A DNA stretch of 64,000 nt from Diploscapter coronatus. Its lineage: Eukaryota > Nematoda > Chromadorea > Rhabditida > Rhabditidae. The position numbers and the translations under genes were made by a program. The stretch spans positions 19,181,201 through 19,245,200 of the forward strand of contig OZ038422.1 in the NCBI GenBank assembly GCA_964036155.1, given 5' to 3'. The notes beneath the pieces were generated by a model that was given only the letters and a program-made list of their open reading frames with translations, searched no databases and was not told the DNA's origin. Shown here in pieces: positions 36,201-45,400 of this stretch. The stretch's first letter is position 1; every line of letters begins with the position of its first letter.

Positions 36201-37019
36201 ATACTTACAACAATGTATGTAAATTTCGATTTTTCCCCGACGATCCATGATTTTTTGGCACTTTTGCACTGTTTTTAGCCGTAAATTGTGATAGGAAGGT
36301 CGGATCCGAAAAATTTCACACCATTTAACTCAGCTCGTCGAACTGAACAACCTGATATAGGTTTCGGGGTGTCAGGCTGATTTTTGAAATTTGACCCTAG
36401 GATCCCGATACCCAGAGCTGGGCTTGAAAACTTCGGGAAAAGGCCCAGAACTATGATTCTCAGGTCAAATATAGGTAGAAAATACTCAAATACCCCTTCA
36501 AAACGAATTTGAAATTCCTGGTTCGACCTTTTCCTTGAGATCGTCGAGAATTACAGAGACTGTTCTAATAACAACCCGTATATTTTATAATTAATATTTT
36601 AGATTAATTCAAATGGATTATGGGGCGACGATGATGTAAGATTAAGTTTAATCTACGAAAATACGAATGCCGTAAATTCTCTAATAGAAGCTTTTATTTT
36701 TGGGAAGTTGAAAATTAAAAGCTCCAAGACATCTATTACAGGTTTTACGGTATGAAATATTTTAGTTAGAAAATAACTAGAAAAATGGAAGGTAAGAGAA
36801 AATATGTATGATCAGATTTGGGAGATTTGACCCAATATTAGATTCGTTTAAATTCTTAAAGAAATATCATTTTTGACTATTGAAGGCACATGAAAATAGC
36901 TCAGAAACTCACGCGCTCTATAAAAAAAATTTTCTAAAATCATATTCAATATTTAGTGCATCGATGGTGGTAGTAACTATGCCTGCGAAACGGACGAACG
37001 GCTTACCGTGACATGCTGA
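33280..37019 (+). CDS. Secreted divergent C-type-lectin-like protein with long Thr-rich linker
   Basis: Ten exons (33280-33382, 33624-33806, 34211-34260, 34401-34425, 34883-34950, 35173-35237, 35324-35340, 35687-35715, 36603-36635, 36957-37019) give 211 residues in frame. The signal peptide MMSFVIFLLLVKWSNA is followed by CIRTPDMDLPP, a linker of almost uninterrupted Thr/Ser, then CPAGWDFVNGKCYQ, the usual opening of a C-type-lectin domain. The end reads CVLINSNGLWGDDDC then SNYACE, matching the W-x-D-x-x-C and C-E closing motifs. The EPN/QPD and WND calcium-binding triplets are not present in standard form, and the first half of the domain is short, so carbohydrate binding is doubtful. Exon 34401-34425 was chosen because it alone keeps the frame. 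A large palindromic element occupies the 35716-36602 intron. Confidence 0.72.
33644..33765 (+). repeat. Coding Thr/Ser minisatellite
   Basis: Iterated TCCACGTCCACATCGACG-like units grade into ACA/ACG/ACT codons, all within exon 2 of the lectin-like gene. Such a tract is expected to vary in length between individuals while staying in frame. Confidence 0.75.
35742..36564. mobile_element. Fold-back element family C with arms of about 343 bp
   Basis: The left arm (about 35742-36083) and the right arm (about 36221-36564) are nearly perfect reverse complements, both ending in AACAGTCTCTGTAATTCTCG, with a loop of about 137 bp. There is no coding capacity. The near identity of the arms suggests recent insertion or gene conversion. 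It lies in intron 8 of the lectin-like gene, and a worn single arm is at 20622-20885. Confidence 0.9.
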
Positions 37020-37071
37020 TGATTATTCTTCTCATCTGATATTTCATTTTTCAAATGAACATTGTACAAAT

Positions 37072-37077
37072 AATAAA
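37072..37077 (+). promoter_or_regulatory. Likely polyadenylation signal AATAAA
   Basis: A canonical AATAAA lies 53 bp after the stop codon of the lectin-like gene, supporting its 3' end. Confidence 0.6.
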
Positions 37078-37148
37078 TTTTTATTTTTATCAAAAAGTTG
37101 AAATGAGAACAAATCGAAAGTTGGTTCATTAACAAAGTTGCTTAGATC

Positions 37149-37224
37149 TGTATCCGGATCCATGAAACTTTCGGAAGCCTTTCTCTCGGTACTTCCTTCC
37201 GGTTGGAAGTTTCGTGGATCTGGA
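37149..37224. repeat. Small imperfect palindrome
   Basis: GGATCCATGAAACTTTCGGAAG on the left pairs with CTTCCGGTTGGAAGTTTCGTGGATC on the right with some mismatches. It lies just 3' of the lectin-like gene and may be related to the palindrome at 31791-31870. Confidence 0.55.
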
Positions 37225-37568
37225 CAGTTATTCTACATGGAAACAACGCCTTTAATTTATCCATCCTTATTGTAGGATTTTCCGCAATTTTATCTGAAAG
37301 ATAAATAAGGTGCAAAGATGAGAATGCTAGCATGCATGGTTATGAAAATCTTTCTTGATTTTTTAACTATTCATTTATTAGTTAAATAAATGATTTATTG
37401 TCTATTTCAAAGATGATTTTGAAAATATTTTGAGATTTTTATAGATCAAATTGTCGTTCGTCGTTCAGTTATCCTTTGAGGAATATCCAGGAAGTACCAC
37501 GAGGAGGTAGACGAACATCACTTCCCGCCACACAATAACACACCTGAAAAAGAAAATATTTATATTTT

Positions 37569-37867
37569 TTAAGAGTGATTGTCAAGAAGGATCAAAGTCG
37601 GTGTTTCCAGGGTCCGCAAATAGGACTGATTTTCATATATTTTGTTCAGTTTTTCACTCTGATTCTCGTGGTGCTATCCCTTTTTCGAAAATCGATTACT
37701 GTAGCTTGACAATTTCAAGATCCAACCTCAGGAAAAAAAATCATAACTTTCTTATTTCTGAACCAAATTGAATATTAGCGTGAAAAGCTGTATAAGATGT
37801 GAAAATCAGTCTGATTTGCAGATCCCTCTTTATACCGACTTTGGTCCTTACTGACATTCACTCTTAA
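37569..37867. mobile_element. Inverted-repeat element family A, 299-bp copy
   Basis: It runs from TTAAGAGTGATTGTCAAGAA to TTACTGACATTCACTCTTAA, the reverse complement of the same terminus. Subterminal CAAAGTCGGTGT and ACCGACTTTGG blocks and an interior with CATAACTTTCTTATTTCTGA are shared with the longer copy at 17174-17865. It is immediately followed by the duplicate of the small gene. Confidence 0.75.
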
Positions 37868-37910
37868 TAGAATTTTACAAAAATCAAAAAAGTAATTAAT
37901 TCATGAACAA

Positions 37911-38195
37911 CTAGCGGAAAATTGGCCAATTTTTTCGGAATTCGGAACGCCAAAGCCCTCGGAAATCGGAATTCCGCTCGGCTGTTTTCCACAAAACGTT
38001 TTTGAACTTGGCAAATTTCTCGCTTTCTTCAGCGGATAGCGCTGGAGACGCCTCGTAGTAGATGGAGAATACATTTCTGTATTGCGTCCATGCTACGTCG
38101 TTGGGGAACCTTTCGAAGAAGCGTCCGCCCAACGACGGCAGCTCGTCGACTTGCCCGTCCGTCCGCTCCACTTGGATTTTGACCCATTTGCGCAT
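37911..38195 (-). pseudogene. Second, truncated copy of the small two-exon gene
   Basis: The block 37868-38236 is nearly identical to 16475-16843. Here the matching frame ends at WPIFR because one base change creates TAG, five codons before the stop used in the other copy. Three other replacements (T to I, E to V, R to Q) are seen. The first exon and the hairpin-containing intron were not copied: similarity stops about 20 bp past the exon 2 acceptor. It is probably a partial duplicate without its own start exon, although the preserved frame suggests it is young. Confidence 0.7.
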
Positions 38196-38236
38196 GCAGC
38201 TAAAAAAAAACTCAAATTAAAATGGATCATAAAAGA

Positions 38237-39638
38237 GACTTCTCAGCGTTCAAACTGCGTATCCATGTGGATCCACAATTGAAACTGAATGTGAGATCTG
38301 CAAATCGCCCCATGCGGATCCGCAATTCACATTCACATTGGTCCACATCGACTCACCACACTATCGGACCCATTAACAAAGGAAATTGGCTCCGCCCACT
38401 TTTCAAAAATCACGCGAGGGGATTGCAATACTCTATTTTTAGAAAAAAAAGATATTTTCTTTCTAGGTTTCAGCTAAAATGAGTGTAATTTATTAAATTA
38501 TTATTTTAAATTTAAAAAAAAAATAAACATATTTGCCCAAGAAAAAAAACTGGCCTAATTTTTGCGAATTTTGGGATTACCTCGACGTTCCTTGAGCAGA
38601 TGTGGGTAGGCAGAGGATGTCGGACGTTTGGAACGATAGAAAATAATTTGTGGAAAAAGAAATAGCAAAAATAATCGACAAAAATCCGAAAAAAAAACGC
38701 GAAACTCGAAAAGGGGAAACTGCTAACATAGCAGTACGGTAGCTTCTATCCCTACTCTGCTCATTTTCATGCGGCGTATTTTTTCTGCGTTTAGAAAATC
38801 CTGTTAATGGGCCTGACTGCGTGACGTATTAATTTTTTGAACAATTTCATGTTCTAAAATATCAGCTTCTTGTGTTTGACATACCATTTTGAGGGCGGGG
38901 AAACAGTCGATCGAGCGACTGGAAGAGTGGAAGTCGAACGCTGATCACGAATGAAAAGTGAGAAATGAGCTTTCTAAAATTTAAAATTTTTACTTCGACA
39001 CATTTTAATTATATTGAAATTCAAACTGGTGGCCTTATCTTCTCTTCATTCCTCATTATCTCTCATTTTCGATGTTTCTCGAAGAATCTCGAATCAGTGC
39101 TAATTTTGGAATAGCGTGTTACCCACTGCTTTTTTTTTTTTTTTTAAATATTTTCTTCTCCTCCCCTTGCTATTTTTCAATAAAAAGTACAAGAGGTCAA
39201 GAATTCAAATTTAGCGTCAATAAAGGATTCTGAATTCTGAAGTTTGACGACGCACTTGGAAAAGTTGACGAAGGATTAATCTTGTTGTTTTTCATCGAAA
39301 AACATCAAACAGTGAAATGAGCAAGTGGCATTCGAGAAAGTCAAATCGTTTCGAGAGCTCAGCCACTCAATTTCTGTTTTCTTTCATCGCTGCTAGTTTT
39401 CATTTCTCGTCCCAAAATTTCCTTCCGAAAATTTATTGTGAAGATTTTCTAAAGTCCTAACGGCGTTTTTCCGAATCTGATTAAAAGTCCCCTTTATTCA
39501 CTGCAATTCTGACGGTTTTCGCTTTCGAAAATGAAAATCTCACTCCTGCTCCTCTTCTCCGAATCACTTTTATCTCTTGCCTGGCAAATTACCCATTTTG
39601 AAATTATTTTGCAAAATTATGCATTTCTTTCATTTTCA
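38237..39638. other. Intergenic region, no gene seen
   Basis: AT-rich sequence with homopolymer runs (for example near 39129-39145). A frame at 39531 begins like a signal peptide but has no usable continuation. Confidence 0.5.
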
Positions 39639-39797
39639 GACCTAGGTAGACTTGAAGCCAGAATGAAAACTTATAGGGGAGGGGATACGCAAATCAACTT
39701 TTTTCTACAGAAATTTGATACTTAGGGGGTACGCATCAAGAATTTTTCAGTATATTCTGGTTTAAAGGAGTACGCAAGAAGAGTTTGGCTTGAGCCC
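39639..39797. repeat. Dispersed repeat family D, copy 1
   Basis: It starts GACCTAGGTAGACTTGAAGC and contains GGGGAGGGGATACGC, CTACAGAAATTTGATAC, GGGGGTACGC and GAGTACGC landmarks. These are shared in order with 56369-56546, whose far end carries the inverted GCCTAGGTC. It lies just upstream of the four-pass membrane gene. Confidence 0.55.
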
Positions 39798-39828
39798 TAA
39801 CTAAATATGTTCTTTTCGCCAAAAATTC

Positions 39829-39839
39829 TTTGTTTAGGA
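39829..39839 (+). promoter_or_regulatory. Possible trans-splice acceptor before the membrane-protein gene
   Basis: CTTTGTTTAG|G ends at 39838, nine bases before the ATG at 39848. No upstream exon is apparent, so it may receive a spliced leader. Confidence 0.4.
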
Positions 39840-39847
39840 TCTGCAGC

Positions 39848-41477
39848 ATGCCGATTTTGCGCGCCTCAACTCCCTGGGTTTCAGCAGGCCGTCTTGCGAG
39901 AAAAGAGTCGTGCATCGTCGCTCCTAGCTTCGAAGCCAAGGTCGGTTTGCCGGCATTAGTTATTTTTGACGGAGGTACGAAATATGATGCCCAAATTTTC
40001 ATTTTCGTACAAAACGGAATTATTTTTTCTCTGCCATTTGTTGATGAATTTATAAATTCCCTTGATCCGAAGAGGTTGCTTGACAGTTTCCTAACATCCC
40101 CTTTATTTCAGAAGTGGTGCAACGTGTTGTTGCTTGCCTATGTGGCTCTGCTGATCCAATTTCTGCACTCAGCCTCAACCTCCCTGCTGACAGCTCTCGA
40201 GTACCGCATCGCACTGGGCGTCTCCATCCTCAGTCTGTCCTTCCTGATTCTGGCCGCAATCGGCATTCGATCCAATCGCTCATTCGCCCTTGTGCCGCTC
40301 TTCACTCTGCAGACGACCGCTTTGTTCTTCTTCGGGCTGACCTGGGGACACACCACCTTCGTGCTCGTCAAGGAGCAGGGAAAATCCTGGCCAAACGGTA
40401 TGTTTCTCTGTCAAAGTTAACTTTCACCATGACAATTTGTAAATTTCATGAAAAAGTTTCTCCCAACTGGAGCGAGAGTTGAAAGAATCTGTAATTCGCA
40501 ATTGACGATATATCAGGATGACGAGATCTATAGTTTGGGGTAGAGAGGATGAAAGTTGGGAGCAATAGTATGGGTAAGGTTGTGTGTCTCGTCATCTCAT
40601 CATTTACGAGTTGCCAAAAGAACAGTCAGTCATCTTTGATTCCCATCTTCATTTCAGCACGCCTTCTGCTAGTGATTCTGTACGAGCTCCTTCTATTGGG
40701 CCTGCACCTGTTCTGCATGCGTCTCGTCTACGTCGTAATCAAGACCTTCTACAAATTCGAGGTAAATTCATCCCTGAAATGAATGCTCAGCGAAAAGTCT
40801 AAGCTCACATTACATTACGTTACGTTTACGTGACGTGAAACGGCAAAAATGTGCAAGTATTTACAAGTGCTTATAATTACGCTCCTGTTTCATGCATAAA
40901 TATGCGTCTGTAAAACGCTCGCATGTTTTACATCCACATACGTTAGCGTGAGAATTCCAGCAGGGTGGGAATGATGAATGGATTGCTGATTGTTGAGTTT
41001 TTCAGAAGATGCCGACTGTGAAGACCCCTGACCGTCGCTGCTCGATTCCCCAGTTCTTGAGCGAGTTGGATGAGGAGAGCAACGAGGACAAAATCGTCTT
41101 CGAGAAGTTAGTCGACTGTTAATTGTCAATGACATTGACGTATGAAGTTGAAATTACGAAAGCATTCGATTTTTTCTCTCAATCGGGAGAGAGCGAAAAC
41201 TCAAATTTAAAATGTCAATATCAAGGTTGACCTTCAAAAACCCAAAGATATTTCTCAGAAACCTCTTGAAGATGAGCGGAGAAAAAGCATGATAGAGCTT
41301 TCTTATATCTCCTCCTGATAACGAAAACCTTGTGTTCTTAGGCAAATTCTGATTTAAATTGAAGAAAATCGTGTTATTTGCAGAATGCCCAGTGCTCCGA
41401 AGAAGATGTCTAAGAAAACGACGTCGTTCGCGAACCCGGTCGCCCTCGAGCAGATGAACAGCAAGTTGGATGTCTGA
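39848..41477 (+). CDS. Four-pass membrane protein, unknown family
   Basis: Five exons (39848-39940, 40112-40397, 40658-40761, 41006-41106, 41384-41477) give 225 residues in frame. After a short, mildly basic N-terminus (MPILRASTPWVSAGRLARKE) come four hydrophobic segments at roughly residues 34-55, 62-84, 92-112 and 128-158, beginning NVLLLAYVALLI, IALGVSILSLSF, VPLFTLQTTALF and ARLLLVILYELLLLG. The C-terminal tail of about 65 residues is hydrophilic, with KTPDRRCSIPQFLSELDEES, and looks cytosolic and phosphorylatable. The layout resembles tetraspan families, but no diagnostic motif such as CCG is present and I do not recognise it. The start was chosen because its exon joins the next one in frame and follows an AG site. 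Confidence 0.75.
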
Positions 41478-42412
41478 TCGGGCAGGACAGGCAGGCAGTG
41501 AAGTGCAGCTGCAGACCTACTTTTCACAGATTCCATCCTTTCCCGTTTGCATTCTGCACAACTCTCCATTCGCATTGTTTGCATGTTTACCACTTTCTAC
41601 TGTAATTTTATCGACCTGAATTGTGATTGAATTCTCCAAATCCATCCATTAGTTTTGACGATTTTAAATTTCCATTTTGATTCTTTCGCTTCTCGACAGT
41701 GCTTTCCTCTTTCTTGTATAATTGTAAACGGGTACAGATGCTTGAAATTTGCGATAAATTTTACCCTCAAAAGTACTTGCGGTTTGACTGGTTTGGTTTT
41801 AATCCAAGATTTTCAACTTATCTTCCAGATTATTAAAAAACGAAGTTGAAACTTCAGATCGCCAGATATCATTGACTCTCACCCTTCAAGAAGCTCTCCT
41901 CGTCGGTAGATCGAGTTTGTGCATTTGAGAAACAAGGCTAGTTCAATTTCTTATTCTTGAATTGCAAATATGGGGTTGATGTATTGTCTGAAACTACATA
42001 TTCGATGAAAAGTTTCGAGTACCTTTGATTTATAAAAGGGATGGTTTGGATTTGTCTTCGGGGCTTAAAAGGTTGAACCAGGCCCAGGCCAAAACTTTAA
42101 GCCCTGGCAGATACTTCTGGAATTTCCCTTGTTAGATTAGCTACAAATTTTGCGAATAATAATGTAGTTCCAAAATTCGTCAAATCTTTTCAATTTTTTT
42201 CATGATTTTATTTCTGTTGCTTTCTCACTAAATTGACGAGAAGATGCATTCAAATGGAATAGTAGGAGCAGTCGTATTTTATCTGCACTCCTCGACTAAA
42301 TGCGTTGGTCGTATTTGAAGCGAATATCTGTGATCTTACATCTAAAATCTCAATTTGTTTAGTGAAATAATTAGTTATAAATTCTAACGTTAAGGTAAGG
42401 GATAAGGACTGA
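41478..42412. other. Intergenic region, no gene seen
   Basis: This holds the 3' flank of the membrane-protein gene and the 5' flank of TRAPPC11. No exon, RNA gene or clear repeat was recognised. Confidence 0.5.
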
Positions 42413-45400
42413 ATGGACCCAGTGGAGGCAGGTTCGTGGCTGTCTGCTCGCCCGCAGCAGCTTGTCTTCGTCACAGGGCTCGACCCCGTCAATCGACCTG
42501 CTCATGTCAATGTCGTCTCTGCATTCAGGTCAGCAACTTTTAACTTACGAACTATTCAATTTGCAAAGTGCGCTTTCATTTAATTTTTCTAAAAATAGTC
42601 GAAACTGCTGGCTCATTTCATTTGATGATTTGTTATTATTCACGTGTTAAAACACGTTGAAATTTATATCCTTTTTGGGGAAATAATAACTGTTTCAGCT
42701 CTTTATGACAAAAGTGAAATTCAGCAATCGAACTCCTGACAGACCCCCGTTGAACTTGAAAGTGATCAGTGGAGAGCTCGATTTGCCACAGAAGACTCCA
42801 AAAGTGCCATCGAAAGGTACGAACTCACAGCACCAGAGAAATCTTCACTTTTCCACGTTTCAGGCATAATCAAGCGCGACTGGCCCCTGAAGTACCTCGA
42901 GCGAGTTCCCTCTCTGATTGTTCTGTTCCTCGATTTGGATTGGGACCACGCATCCTGGGAGGAGAAGAAGACGGAGGCAAAGAGCAAGGTCGACAGCATC
43001 AGGGACACTTGCAGACAGGGGTCGAGAATTGCTTTGGTGCTGCTGCAGGAAAGGTTTGAATGAAATATCCATTCCTAGACTAGAATGAGATTTATCAACA
43101 AGCTTGCGCTAATGAAGGTAGTGGTAAATTTCAGATACACGGCGAATCCAAACAGTCTCGCCACAGATCGCGCCCACGAACTGTCCCATATCTGCCAGCT
43201 CAGCTCCAAGCAGCTCTTTCAAATCCCTACCGCAGGCAGCGACTTCTGGGTAAATCATTCCAGAAACTTTTATGTGATTTTGCCTTTAATCTTGAAGTAA
43301 GAGTCTATAAAGTTGAACATCAAAATTTGACCTTTCTTAATAGGTCAATTTCTTTTTGCAGGCATTTATCTCGAAACTCGAAGTGGCCTTTCACGAATTG
43401 GCCCAAGGTTTCTATCAGCAGAAACTGAAGGCGATTCGCGCCCGTTCCATTCCGAACAATGCCCCGATGTTGGTCGTCAGACAACTCTTCAAATTAGCCT
43501 ACTTGTCCGAAATGCGGCAGGATACTCACACTGCTTTGAGGTATTTTATTTTACTTTTTCATTATTGGGACGTTAAAAATGAGAAACTCTGCCTTATCAA
43601 TATAAATTAACGAAAGACATGAAACTAGTTAAAGAACTGATAATGGATGTGCATAGTAGTTTGAAACGTGAAAAAGAATTTCCGACTCACTGTTGTTCCC
43701 ACCACTTGCCTCTTGTAATTCTCCACTCCTTTTCTAAAAAAATAACAGGAAAGGAAAAAGAATGAAAACTGTTAGAGGGTGGAGGATGATAGGAAATCGG
43801 AAGTGTACAAGGTGTCAAAATTTTCTTCTATTTTACTTTCATTTTTTCCAAAAATAATGTCTTCACTAAATTGCCAACAAAGTAAACATTTTTGTAGGAA
43901 TTACCGCCTTGCATACGACCAATGTCGCGACAACCTGGAACACTGGGATGCAATCGACATTTTCGAGTGGCGGAGTGTTGTTGGACTACTCAATTACAAG
44001 GTAATTTTCTGCAAGAAAATAGATTGTAAAATAATGACGAAACTCTTGTATTTTGGTTTTTTTTTGCAAAGCTCGTTCATTTCTAAACAAAAGACATCGT
44101 TCCTCGTAATTAGGGCAAATTAGGGGTAGGCCTTATGTTGTTTCCAAGCGATCAGCTTATCTAGTAGGCTGTTTTGACTGTTAGCCCTACCCCTAGCCTA
44201 CCCTGGTTACAAGGAATGATTTTCTTTTAGAAATGAATGAACTTTAAAAATTAGCGGCCTTTAGAAAGGATGAGTTTTACAAGAAGCTTGGTACTTTTTT
44301 GCAATAAACTGAACACATTTTGAGATGTGTGAATTGTGTTTCCTGCACAACACGGCCTTCGAAGCCATCAACCATATGCGCAAGCATCAATCTGCATTCT
44401 TCCGCTCCCTGCCTTCGACAGTACTCGTCTATCCCACACACGAACTCGCTTCCATCGAATGGCTGCTTTGGAAGGCTAAGGAGGTTGGCCCTGAACTTCT
44501 AGAGGGAGGAACCTTTCGATTCGTTGATTTCAGTGCTGGCACTTCGCGCAGCTATTCGAAACAGCAGTGAAGGGTGGTCTGACAGCCCTGGCCACACTCA
44601 ATCCAGGCAGCAGTTTGGCCGAGGCTGCTTCCTTCTATTCTCAAGCCAATTCGGAAGTTGCTGCACTCAAGGGTTCGATAGAAAATGCCAGTTTGCCTTT
44701 CAACTTTTTAAATTTAGCCACTTCTCAACTCCTCACTTTCCCCTATCCAAACCCCGATCCACTCGCCCTCGAAACGGTAAGAGAGCTGACGATAATTCTG
44801 TTGGAAAATTACCTCCTTTGCAGATATTCTTTGGTCAGCGTCCCTGGCGAGTCGGCTTCGATTCCCTCGCTGCACCGCATGTCGAATCTGCTGCAGTCAC
44901 TGCTATTACGGTATGTCGAACGAGAATAGAAAATCGTTTTTATTTGTCTGCTGACGAATATTTATGCCGGGAGTCAACTGATGCATCAAGAAAGATGATA
45001 ATTTGATTTTTTAAAATCATAACTACCATTAACGAAGCGATCCCATTTCTTCCTTTATTATTTCAACACATTCAGCACCGTCTGGTCGTGAATCACGACG
45101 GAGTGATTACTTTGCTGCAAGCAGCCATCGGCCAATTCCGCAAGTACCAGTGCCATCGGATGCAGAAGAAGGTCATGAGCGAGGTTAATTTTTTGTCTTT
45201 GAAATGGATTATTTCAATTTTGTATGTTCAGACCGCAGATGCGTTCTACGCGAAGGGTGATTCCCAGAAGGCACTTCAGTACTGGCTGCTCGTGTCTAAA
45301 GAATGGCTGCCTCCCGTTGTCAGGCAGAGAATTCTCCAGAAAGCTGCCTGGGCTGCATATTCCTCTGCTTCTTTTAAGGTACTCGTCCTAGTCTTCATAT

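Noticed and set aside
39531..39725. Frame beginning MKISLLLLFSESLLSL, like a signal peptide
   Set aside because: It cannot be joined in frame to the membrane-protein exons, and it runs into repeat family D.
42036..42110. GGCCCAGGCC..AAGCCCTGG stretch, thought to be another family C copy
   Set aside because: Only short words match and the order is not convincing.
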